IMG/VR virus record: IMGVR_UViG_3300007640_000057
Span: 1-45,425 of that record
Direction: 5' to 3' (one strand)
Source: a virus
Length of the DNA: 45,425 nt
Positions 32,444 through 39,179 of the stretch are shown piece after piece. Made by a program: the position numbers and the translations under genes. Position 1 is the stretch's first letter, and every line of letters begins with the position of its first letter. The notes below the pieces were generated by a model, which saw only the letters and a list, made by a program, of their open reading frames with translations, did no database searches and had not been told where the DNA came from.

Positions 32444-33809
32444 ATGTTCGCAATTCGCAAAACATGCCCTAGGCGTAGAATTATGGCCAAAACAGGAGAA
32501 AGTCCTTAATAATCTTTTTGAAAAGAAAATAAATCATGCCATCTGGGCCATGGGGAGACGCTCCGGCAAAACTTTCATGGCCGCAGTTGCTGCAACTTAC
32601 ATGTGCTTTGTACAAGCAGATTTCTTTCAACGTAAAGTTAGAAAAGGAGAAAAGTGGTACATCATCACTGTCGCTAATGACTTAGGACAAGCAAAAATTG
32701 CTCTTGAAAACATCAGACAGTTAGTCGTTAATAGCCCGTTTGAACAAGAAGTTATTAGAGAAACTGCATTTGAAATTGAAATCAGTAACGGCTGCGTGTT
32801 CCAAGCAATTCCAGCATCGGCTCGTGCTTCTCGTGGTAAGGCAGTTGTTGCCATTATTCAAGATGAGCTTGCCTTCTCAATTGAAGGCGATGCAAATAGA
32901 GGTGCAGAAGCAATGTACAACGCTCTTTCTCCTTCCATTGCTCAGTTTGGTCACCATGGAAAAATAATTGAACTTTCATCTCCTTGGCTAACAGACGGTC
33001 TGTTCTATCAACATTTCAAACAAGCAGAAAGTGAAGAGTTTCCTGGAATGCAAGCATTGCAAATTCCAACATGGGACATCAATGTAAACTTACCCTGGGG
33101 ATGTGATTTCCTAGAAAACGCCCGCAAAAAAGACGAAGAAAGCTTTTGGGTGGAATTTGGAGCGCAATTTGCTAAAAGTCAATCAGCTCTTCTTGCGCCA
33201 GAAATTGTAGAGGCATCAGTCAATAAAGATAGAAACGTAATGTTGCCAATGAAAGAATACATGGGCACTTACATCCTTGCACTTGACCCTGCTCGTGGTG
33301 GTGTTGGTCGAGATGATTACACCGCTTGCATTGTGCATTACGAAGGCGAACGTCTAATCGTAGATAAGTTTCATGCGTTTGAACCTGATTTTGAAATTGC
33401 CGGTAAAAAAGAAGTGAATATTGCAAAAGTGGAGGATTGGATTAAAGAGCATCATCGTGTTTATGAATTTCAATCCATCGTTCTTGACCAGTTCAATAGT
33501 TCAGCGACAATTCAAAGCTTGTCGAAAGACTTTCCTGTTTGTGAACTTGCATGGTCTGTTAGTACCAAGATGAAGGCATTCAGCAAGATGAAAGAGCTTT
33601 TCAATGGAGGGTTAATTGAAATGTACAATCACAAAAAAGCAGTGTTTCAACTTAAAAACCTTAGTGTCATTTATAGACAAAGTGGACAATGGTCAGTGAC
33701 AGGTGGTAAAGAAACTGGAATTGACGACTACGCATTTGCTTTAGCTGGTGCTATTCTTGAAGCATCAAAAGATAATGATGTCGATTGGTTAAATAGCCTT
33801 ATTCGCTAA
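32433..33809 (+). CDS. Terminase large subunit (TerL)
   Basis: 458 residues. ATPase: Walker A GRRSGKT (41-47), Walker B VVAIIQDE (138-145), and a coupling-type ELSSPW segment near 180. Nuclease: LALDPARGGVGRDDYTA with Asp285 as first metal ligand, then SIVLDQFNSS and GIDDYAFALAGAI with later acidic ligands. Full length for the family. It is encoded on the strand opposite to portal and capsid, which is unusual. No small terminase subunit is recognised next to it; the short genes that follow are candidates. Confidence 0.94.
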   Translation: MALRCSQFAKHALGVELWPKQEKVLNNLFEKKINHAIWAMGRRSGKTFMAAVAATYMCFVQADFFQRKVRKGEKWYIITVANDLGQAKIALENIRQLVVNSPFEQEVIRETAFEIEISNGCVFQAIPASARASRGKAVVAIIQDELAFSIEGDANRGAEAMYNALSPSIAQFGHHGKIIELSSPWLTDGLFYQHFKQAESEEFPGMQALQIPTWDINVNLPWGCDFLENARKKDEESFWVEFGAQFAKSQSALLAPEIVEASVNKDRNVMLPMKEYMGTYILALDPARGGVGRDDYTACIVHYEGERLIVDKFHAFEPDFEIAGKKEVNIAKVEDWIKEHHRVYEFQSIVLDQFNSSATIQSLSKDFPVCELAWSVSTKMKAFSKMKELFNGGLIEMYNHKKAVFQLKNLSVIYRQSGQWSVTGGKETGIDDYAFALAGAILEASKDNDVDWLNSLIR

Positions 33810-33850
33810 TCGCGATTAGCATATCAAAAGTTTATGTTTATTTCAAAACA

Positions 33851-34030
33851 ATGCTTACAGTAGAACTTAGCCCCGAAGAAGTGATTTTTTTAGTCGCTTT
33901 ATTAACTGCAGATCGCCAAACTGCCTTGCAATTACTAGCAGCAGAGCATGCCTATAAACCTAGATTACTCCCAAAATTAAGAGAAGCTAAAAAGATTGCA
34001 AAAGCAATGAAAAATCTTCAAGGGGGTTAA
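33851..34030 (+). CDS. Small unknown protein (59 aa)
   Basis: Start ATG at 33851, stop TAA at 34028-34030: MLTVELSPEEVIFLVALLTA, then a helical basic half (PRLLPKLREAKKIAKAMKNL) ending QGG. It starts 41 nt after the terminase stop and reads as two or three helices. It could be a DNA-binding or terminase-associated peptide; no family recognised. Confidence 0.6.
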   Translation: MLTVELSPEEVIFLVALLTADRQTALQLLAAEHAYKPRLLPKLREAKKIAKAMKNLQGG

Positions 34031-34055
34031 ACTAAATAAAACTACTTCAGCAGCC

Positions 34056-34295
34056 ATGGGATTCAACGATAATGCCGACAAGGCTTTTGATGATGCCATT
34101 GAAGCAGCTTATGTCATGCAAGAAGCAGAAGAGCTTTACGGCAGAGATAGTAAAGAACTTGTTGAAGCATTTCAAGATTATCAAAAAGCAGTCAATAATT
34201 ACTACAGGCTTAGTGGTACGAGAAAAAATAATTTCTGGACTTCCTTTTGTGAATACAATCCATCCTGCGCTGAATGCCTCGTTTACGACACCTGA
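34056..34295 (+). CDS. Small unknown protein (79 aa)
   Basis: MGFNDNADKAFDDAIEAAYV, then EELYGRDSKELVEAFQDYQK, ending with a short Cys motif (FCEYNPSCAECLVYD). Acidic helical body with three closely spaced cysteines at the C-terminus that could bind zinc. Located 25 nt after the previous gene in the terminase operon. Confidence 0.6.
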   Translation: MGFNDNADKAFDDAIEAAYVMQEAEELYGRDSKELVEAFQDYQKAVNNYYRLSGTRKNNFWTSFCEYNPSCAECLVYDT

Positions 34296-34304
34296 TCAGT
34301 GCCA

Positions 34305-34433
34305 ATGGTCAAAATTCTTTACGTCATGAACGGACGACGATACGAAGAAAAAGTGCCATGGAAAGAGGCAAGATTTAAAAATCAACAGCTTTTTCTCGCT
34401 GGAGCAGCCGTGTATTGGACTGAGTTCTGCTAA
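34305..34433 (+). CDS. Very small unknown protein (42 aa)
   Basis: ATG at 34305 to TAA at 34431-34433: MVKILYVMNGRRYEEKVPWK, ending AAVYWTEFC. It begins 9 nt after the previous stop and keeps the operon spacing. The alternation of strands and charged turns suggests a small beta fold. No family recognised; reality is supported only by spacing and composition. Confidence 0.45.
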   Translation: MVKILYVMNGRRYEEKVPWKEARFKNQQLFLAGAAVYWTEFC

Positions 34434-34599
34434 GATTTACGAGCTTCCTGCAGGAGCCCATTGGCCAATGGTAAAACGATTCAAAGGGGGAAGACTTTGA
34501 ATTGAAATGATTGCAAGTGAAGTTGAAGGCACTTGTAATTAAGCAGTGGAGCACAGGCCGCACCTGTTGAGTCTCTAAGGCGAGACAACTCCATTGATT

Positions 34600-34685
34600 G
34601 CCTCTGTGATGGAACTTGGTAGACATTGCAGACTTAAAATCTGTTGACCGTTACGGTCGTGTGGGTTCAAATCCCACCGGAGGCA
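34600..34685 (+). tRNA. tRNA-Leu (anticodon UAA)
   Basis: A full class-II cloverleaf can be drawn. The acceptor GCCTCTG pairs with CGGAGGC (one G-U). The anticodon arm GCAGA-CTTAAAA-TCTGT has anticodon TAA. The long variable arm GACCG-TTA-CGGTC identifies leucine, and the T arm is GTGGG-TTCAAAT-CCCAC. The discriminator base is A; CCA is not encoded. It reads UUA and UUG codons, useful in an A+T-rich phage if its host is G+C-rich. Confidence 0.95.
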
Positions 34686-34690
34686 TTTGC

Positions 34691-34727
34691 TAGAATTTGA
34701 TCACGTTGGTCCCTGAGCGATCAGGGA
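34691..34727 (+). promoter_or_regulatory. -10-like box and GCGA-tetraloop leader hairpin (rightward member)
   Basis: TAGAAT at 34691-34696 lies 13 nt before a 7-bp perfect hairpin TCCCTGA-GCGA-TCAGGGA (34710-34727). A second stem, CCAGGC with GCCTGG, follows before the ATG at 34775. The tetraloop is the same as in the leftward leaders. Confidence 0.5.
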
Positions 34728-34774
34728 TGCATGATTACCAGGCATGCAACGGGGCCTGGCTCATGGAGTCCATC

Positions 34775-34885
34775 ATGAACTTTCTTGCCATCATCAAGGC
34801 GAAGCTTGAAAAAGCCGCTCGCCTGCATCAAGCGCAACTTGCACACCTCTCTTATCGTGGAGTGTCTTACACTAAAGTTGCCTAA
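34775..34885 (+). CDS. Small DUF4278-like protein (YRGVSY motif)
   Basis: From ATG at 34775: MNFLAIIKAKLEKAARLHQA, ending QLAHLSYRGVSYTKVA. L.YRGVSY is the signature of DUF4278, a domain found almost only in cyanobacteria and their phages. In-frame alternatives are ATG at 34763 and 34727; the last overlaps the GCGA hairpin. Followed by a terminator 43 nt downstream, so this is the last gene of the rightward operon. Function of the family is unknown. Confidence 0.6.
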   Translation: MNFLAIIKAKLEKAARLHQAQLAHLSYRGVSYTKVA

Positions 34886-34912
34886 AAAAAAAGACGGGGC
34901 ACCACCCCCGCC
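34884..34912 (-). terminator. Intrinsic terminator (leftward)
   Basis: On the minus strand GGCGGGG...CCCCGTC closes a stem (one G-U), followed by nine U residues. It would stop leftward transcripts that pass the terminator at 35002-35021, so nrd mRNA does not run antisense into the tRNA region. Confidence 0.65.
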
Positions 34913-34927
34913 TCATTCGTCCTCGTC

Positions 34928-34953
34928 GCAAGGGCTTAAGCCCTTGCTTTTTT
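34928..34953 (+). terminator. Intrinsic terminator of the rightward terminase operon
   Basis: Perfect 20-bp palindrome GCAAGGGCTTAAGCCCTTGC followed by six T residues on the plus strand. It marks the end of the rightward unit and faces the leftward nrd terminator 50 bp away. Confidence 0.85.
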
Positions 34954-35001
34954 ATGGTAAGTGAAAATACTCAAGCCGACAAGCAATTGTTAGGAAATAA
35001 T

Positions 35002-35021
35002 AAAAAAGGCCCTTGCGGGCC
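35002..35021 (-). terminator. Intrinsic terminator of the nrd operon
   Basis: On the minus strand GGCCC-GCAA-GGGCC is followed by six U residues, 43 nt past the nrdB stop. Confidence 0.8.
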
Positions 35022-35063
35022 TCGTATTCCGTAACCGTCTCCACAAAGCGTGGAATAGCTATT

Positions 35064-35795
35064 CTAAGCTTTTCCGTACGATGGAAGGGACGTATTAGGC
35101 GCTTCAAAGAACGCTGGTTGACGACTTCTGGAGGTTTCAGAAAGCTCCTCAGCCTTGCCACGCTTAAACAAATTGTCAGACTGCCTCAACCAAAAATCCT
35201 TATCTAACCATTTGTTCGTGCTAGTGCCAAGTTCATCGAAAATCCATAATGCAGTAGCACGACGAAGCTTGTCTAAAGAGTTTCCTGCATTTTCATTAAG
35301 CTCCCTCGCGACCAGCGAATGGACTCCGACGTGAGTAATTTCATCACGACTAATGTCCGCGCTGACCGTACGAATACCCACGTCGCCATTAAATCTAAAA
35401 AACGGAAGGATTACAAAAAACAATGAACGCTCCAATACTGAAGCTTTCAAGATTGGATGAGCTGGATGATCCAGCCAAGCTTTAAGGATGTTCTGCACTT
35501 CCTTCTCTGCTTTGTCGTTCACGCCATGGGCATCAGCGATGTAGTTCAGAGCCTGATCATGACGCTCTTCATCTTCTTGATTATGACGAAGAGCTTCAAC
35601 AACACCAGGAGTAGAAGGAAGGTCACGCTCTAAACCTTGCTCAAGAAAATCCTTCACAGGAAGTTCAAGATGACGCAATGCTAAAGCACGAAACAATGTA
35701 GCTTCGCTCCCATCGACCAATTTACCTTGATCAACAGGAACTGCCTGCCAAGATCGCTTCTTGGCAATCATTGAAAGATAGGGGCTGTTTGTCAT
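35064..35795 (-). CDS. nrdB: Ribonucleotide reductase small subunit-like diiron protein
   Basis: 243 residues from ATG at 35795. All six metal ligands of an R2-type ferritin-like protein can be placed: Glu44, Glu76-x-x-His79 (NQEDEERH), Glu122 (LERSLFF) and Glu152-x-x-His155 (DEITHVGVH). The residue four after the first His, Tyr in class Ia/Ib enzymes, is Leu83 here; Tyr85 is close but out of register. It is therefore likely a short class I beta subunit using a metal-based or otherwise unusual radical. The leader is TTTCCATTGATCCTC-ATG, with no Shine-Dalgarno. Gene order alpha-beta with a 33-nt gap supports the pairing. Confidence 0.8.
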   Translation of the reverse strand: MTNSPYLSMIAKKRSWQAVPVDQGKLVDGSEATLFRALALRHLELPVKDFLEQGLERDLPSTPGVVEALRHNQEDEERHDQALNYIADAHGVNDKAEKEVQNILKAWLDHPAHPILKASVLERSLFFVILPFFRFNGDVGIRTVSADISRDEITHVGVHSLVARELNENAGNSLDKLRRATALWIFDELGTSTNKWLDKDFWLRQSDNLFKRGKAEELSETSRSRQPAFFEAPNTSLPSYGKA

Positions 35796-35828
35796 GAGGA
35801 TCAATGGAAAGAAAATGAAGAGTCTCCT

Positions 35829-37280
35829 TTATTCCGCGCAACTAGCGCAGAAACCTGTCTCTAAATTACAAGACGATACTTCCCCGTCAGTCTCAGATGA
35901 AGATTCCTCTCCATCGAGACCAAACATGGCTTTGAAATTGTCATCCAATGCCGCGTAGGCATCATCCTTTCGCTGCGTGTCTGGTAAAACTTGCAGCGAA
36001 TAATAGAGACTCGTTTGACTTGATTCTAACCAATCCTTCAAGAACTCACGATCATAAGTGACAATATCAGACCAAGAATTAAAGGAATAACCATGCAAAA
36101 GACCAGTGCGTTCAAGTAAACGCAAAATACCACTTGTCACCCGCAAATAATCATCCCAACCAACATCAGCAGCGGTTTCTACGTTGCCATAATCAAAACT
36201 TTCCACACCAAATGTACCACTATCGCGGTCCACAAGACGAGCAATGGGAGGAGCAATTTCAGGAGCTGTTGTAAAGCCATTTTTGTCTAAATAACGATAA
36301 GAACAAGATGCTGTAGGAGCAATGGCAAAAGCACGTTCCATTTCATTGTCACGAGCAATTTTAGCTGCACCATCAATAGCTTCAGTAAGCTTTTTAACAA
36401 TTAATGCAGCCTTACTAGCGTCTTGCTCAAAGCTCTCTTTCTTAAAGCAACAAGCCTCTAATGCATCACCAAATTCTTTATAAGAAACATCATTGGCTGC
36501 AAGGAAATTCGCTAAGCCTAAAAGCCCTAATCCAATCTGTTTGTCCACAGAAGAAGGAAGATATTCGCCAGTACCACCCACTCCAGTACGAGAATGCAAT
36601 GCACAAAGTTCTTCCATTGCTTCTGCAAAAGCTTCAGGCAATTCTGAGATATCGCAGGCACCAAGATTGACATGCTCAAGAAGACAAGTACCGCGATGGG
36701 GAAGATAAACTTCAAGGCAAACATTACCGTAAATGCGTTCTCCTTTTCCGTTATAGCGAATTTTGTTTAACCAAATATCACCACGAGCAATGCCCTTCAA
36801 AAGCTCATCAATCAGTTCTTGAGAACTATTTTCAATAAACCTATCGTCAACGTCCAAGCAACGCTTCACCCATGGCAATTCTTGTCTCGTCGCTTTAAGA
36901 AATTCAATGGCATCGGGATGGTCATAATCAAGATGCAAAACTACTGCACCGTTTTTATAAATACCACCACGACGTAAAGTTTCATTTAATACAGAATAAA
37001 TACGCCCAAAACTCACAGGCCCACTCGCTACAAGCCCTTTACCATTTTCATCTCCCCTAGCCCGTAATTTAGACAAATGCACTGCAACACCAGCACCCTT
37101 CCTTAAACCATGTGAAACAAAACGCCATGAAGCTTCAATACCATCCTCTCCTTCCATTGAATCTTCAACTACAAATACAGTGCAACTAACTGGCAAGCGC
37201 CCTTCAGGATCATTCATCCAGTTCTCCACGCGACCAGTGCGAGCAATGCGTTCGCACCTTGCATTTTCTTTGAATGTCAT
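35829..37280 (-). CDS. nrdA: Ribonucleotide reductase large subunit (short class I alpha, no ATP cone)
   Basis: 483 residues from ATG at 37280. Catalytic Cys33 (LPVSCTVF), Asn186-x-Cys188-x-Glu190 (GNVCLEV, thiyl radical site), Cys199, PTASC loop, paired Tyr in SLYYSLQV for radical transfer, and C-terminal CASC (478-481) for re-reduction. It reduces ribonucleoside diphosphates to deoxy forms. It lacks the N-terminal ATP cone and is far shorter than E. coli NrdA (761), like the cyanophage enzymes once called class II. The Tyr pair and the neighbouring beta gene show it is class I. A longer frame from 37316 would translate the terminator hairpin. Confidence 0.9.
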   Translation of the reverse strand: MTFKENARCERIARTGRVENWMNDPEGRLPVSCTVFVVEDSMEGEDGIEASWRFVSHGLRKGAGVAVHLSKLRARGDENGKGLVASGPVSFGRIYSVLNETLRRGGIYKNGAVVLHLDYDHPDAIEFLKATRQELPWVKRCLDVDDRFIENSSQELIDELLKGIARGDIWLNKIRYNGKGERIYGNVCLEVYLPHRGTCLLEHVNLGACDISELPEAFAEAMEELCALHSRTGVGGTGEYLPSSVDKQIGLGLLGLANFLAANDVSYKEFGDALEACCFKKESFEQDASKAALIVKKLTEAIDGAAKIARDNEMERAFAIAPTASCSYRYLDKNGFTTAPEIAPPIARLVDRDSGTFGVESFDYGNVETAADVGWDDYLRVTSGILRLLERTGLLHGYSFNSWSDIVTYDREFLKDWLESSQTSLYYSLQVLPDTQRKDDAYAALDDNFKAMFGLDGEESSSETDGEVSSCNLETGFCASCAE

Positions 37281-37285
37281 AAGAC

Positions 37286-37308
37286 AAAAAAGCCCCGTCT
37301 CACGGGGC
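37286..37308 (-). terminator. Intrinsic terminator hairpin abutting the nrdA start
   Basis: Minus strand GCCCCGT-GAG-ACGGGGC followed by six U, then GTCTT and the nrdA ATG. It would end transcripts from the upstream small genes, or act as an attenuator for nrdA. Confidence 0.8.
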
Positions 37309-37373
37309 GCGATCAACAGTACAAGACTAGCGTAAAGGGACGATGGAAAAAGAATGAAATGGTTAAATTGACA

Positions 37374-37562
37374 TTAATCACAGAGCCCTTCTGGATCTTC
37401 AATTGATAATTTGTCCATAGCAAACAATTTCGCTTCATTTAAGCCCTTAAACCAATATGGTTTGCCTTCATGAGCAATGAACCATCTCATGCCAGGACGA
37501 CTATGAGCAGGCCAAATCTTAATGTCTCCAATCATGAAAGGACATGGCAAATCTTCAAACAC
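37374..37562 (-). CDS. Small unknown protein (62 aa)
   Basis: GTG start at 37562 (MFEDLPCPFMIGDIKIWPAH); a nearby ATG upstream is out of frame. The sequence GMRWFIAHEGKPYWFKGLNEAKLFAMDKL looks like a small alpha/beta domain. It is followed by the nrdA leader terminator. No family recognised. Confidence 0.5.
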   Translation of the reverse strand: MFEDLPCPFMIGDIKIWPAHSRPGMRWFIAHEGKPYWFKGLNEAKLFAMDKLSIEDPEGLCD

Positions 37563-37622
37563 AGTCTCTCCATGGTTTCATTAATTGTAAAGAGCAATGG
37601 AAAGGGAAACATGTAGGGAATG

Positions 37623-38234
37623 TTACCAATTAGGATATTCAGACAAATCTTCAGTTTTTATTTGGAAATCAATAAGATCAATATTAAAGCCATCACGTTG
37701 TCTTAATGACGTTTTATTAAAATGCTTTTTATCTGGCATTAATTGAGACTCCAAATAATTTACGGTTTTATTTGCATAACGTTCTGAAGCAACTCTGCAT
37801 TTCCATGTACTTATTTGCGTGATAATAAATTCTGCACTGTCGTTATATCCCATAGCTTCTTCAGGCTCCTTTTTAGTTTCTAGTTGTTTCCATATAACGC
37901 GCTTAGCATAGCGTCTCTTCATGCTATTAACCATTTCCTGATCCTTAGCAGGAAGCATTTTTAAAGAATCAATGGAAGAGGGAAAGTCTGGCTTGAGGCT
38001 AACGCTCTTCCAGACAATAAGCTTGCATTCTTTAATCTTCAACATTTCCTCGATAGTCCTCCTAGCAGAAGACGATGGAAGAAGGAAGTATTTAGAAGGC
38101 TCCTCTTCCCAGGAACAGAGCATGAGCCAAACGGGCTTGCGCTTCCTTGAATGAGACCTCCTGGTCAGGCGAGCACCATAACGATCCTTGACACCCTCTG
38201 GTATGAAAACTTGCGGAAGGAACTGGATAGACAA
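37623..38234 (-). CDS. Unknown basic protein (203 aa)
   Basis: MSIQFLPQVFIPEGVKDRYG followed by a basic run (RRSHSRKRKPVWLML) and a lysine-rich middle, ending EDLSEYPNW. Net positive charge suggests nucleic-acid contact. The promoter-side region 38235-38340 contains four GCAAWTA-type repeats (CGCAAATA, CGCAATTA) that could be operator sites. I do not recognise a family; a later start is possible. Confidence 0.55.
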   Translation of the reverse strand: MSIQFLPQVFIPEGVKDRYGARLTRRSHSRKRKPVWLMLCSWEEEPSKYFLLPSSSARRTIEEMLKIKECKLIVWKSVSLKPDFPSSIDSLKMLPAKDQEMVNSMKRRYAKRVIWKQLETKKEPEEAMGYNDSAEFIITQISTWKCRVASERYANKTVNYLESQLMPDKKHFNKTSLRQRDGFNIDLIDFQIKTEDLSEYPNW

Positions 38235-38775
38235 GCCTTAATTGCGGAGATAACCACAATACCACACTTCCCGCAAATAAGGCATTTTCGCAATTAAGAG
38301 CGTTTCCGCACCGCAAATATATGAATGTGCTAGACTTAACCAGTAAGGACTGTGCAAACAAACCTTACGACCTCACGAGAAGCAAAGCGAAAGCTTACGA
38401 TTGTTACGAATCATTAAGCATCCTCTCGCCGAAGCGTTTTTACGAAAACTAAGCCCCCCAAGGGCGGTGTACTTAAAACGCTTCTTTAATTAACCATCAA
38501 ATAACAATCCCCTCTTGCTTCTCTAAACTCCTCTCTAAACTACTGAATATAATTTCAGTTGATTAAGTTTCTTCGGGATAGTGTGGCCTGTGCAAGGCGG
38601 GAACTAAAAAAAAACAATAAAACAATAAAAAAAAGATAAACTAAAGGGCCTATTGACAAATCCTCGCCTTGGGGGCTCGGTCTGCTCGTACGGCCCTCCT
38701 TCTTACTATGGAAAGAAACATTATCTCCTATTTCCATTGACAAACCAAAAACCCTTCGCCCTAATTCAACCCTCA

Positions 38776-38895
38776 ATGCCAGATAAATTAAAGTCAATAA
38801 TTCAAGACACTTGGCCTCAACTCTCTCGACCTCATGCTACAGTTGTTAAAGCTGAAAAATTCGATGCAAAATTTCGTCGCTTCTATTTTGGGTAG
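38776..38895 (+). CDS. Doubtful small ORF (39 aa)
   Basis: MPDKLKSIIQDTWPQLSRPH, ending KFDAKFRRFYFG. Composition is protein-like and a TTTCCATTG element lies 45 nt upstream, but there is no Shine-Dalgarno, no neighbour on this strand and no family likeness. It may equally be chance within a regulatory region. Confidence 0.22.
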   Translation: MPDKLKSIIQDTWPQLSRPHATVVKAEKFDAKFRRFYFG

Positions 38896-38941
38896 CCCCG
38901 CCGCAGAAAATTAAAACCTGCGTGTTACTGCTCTCCATCGT

Positions 38942-39052
38942 AGAGGCAATCTAAAAACTAGTCTGTATCGGTTGATACCGTTTCGTAGATTGTTTTTCCA
39001 CAGCCTGTGGAAAACGGTCTAAATTTTGGCGTGTCTGTAGGAGATTGCCTCT
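38942..39052. repeat. 111-bp inverted repeat enclosing DnaA-box-like dyad
   Basis: Outer arms AGAGGCAATCT and AGATTGCCTCT pair perfectly. Inside are CGGT-TGAT-ACCG and the 9-bp dyad TTTTCCACA/TGTGGAAAA. Either a cruciform/protein-binding DNA site or a structured RNA. Confidence 0.6.
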
Positions 39053-39130
39053 CAACTAATCAAGGGATCCGTCAATGACTGCCAGGAGACCCTACAGAGT
39101 GCTTGCAACCTGCCGAGTGATCACACCATA

Positions 39131-39153
39131 AGAAAGGGCCCTTAAGGGCCCTT
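39131..39153 (-). terminator. Probable terminator after the Gp88-like gene
   Basis: Perfect palindrome AAGGGCCCTTAAGGGCCCTT (39134-39153) followed on the minus strand by UUUCUUAU, 27 nt past the stop codon. Confidence 0.6.
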
Positions 39154-39179
39154 GTAGAAGATTCTGGCAGGGCTGGCGA

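Larger units (their letters stand above)
38235..39179. other. Long intergenic region with inverted repeats and DnaA-box-like pair (candidate origin)
   Basis: 945 bp with no convincing gene except a doubtful 39-residue ORF at 38776. Contents: repeated CGCAAWTA motifs (38250-38330); a 10-bp inverted repeat GAAGCGTTTT/AAAACGCTTC (38431-38440, 38475-38484); CTGAA-TATAAT-TTCAG (38543-38558); an A-rich tract (38607-38645); an 11-bp inverted repeat AGAGGCAATCT (38942-38952, 39042-39052) enclosing TTTTCCACA-gcc-TGTGGAAAA (38994-39014). TTTTCCACA is the DnaA-box form used by cyanobacteria. Origin function is inference. Confidence 0.55.

Noticed and set aside
34434-34599. Second tRNA or tRNA remnant before tRNA-Leu
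   Set aside because: Several short hairpins exist (for example CAAGTG/CACTTG), but no T-arm or anticodon arm can be placed; left as an unassigned leader.
38555-38797. Minus-strand frame of 80 codons in the long intergenic region
   Set aside because: Its middle is encoded by the A-rich tract (poly-Phe/Leu/Ser) and it lacks a start context; likely chance.
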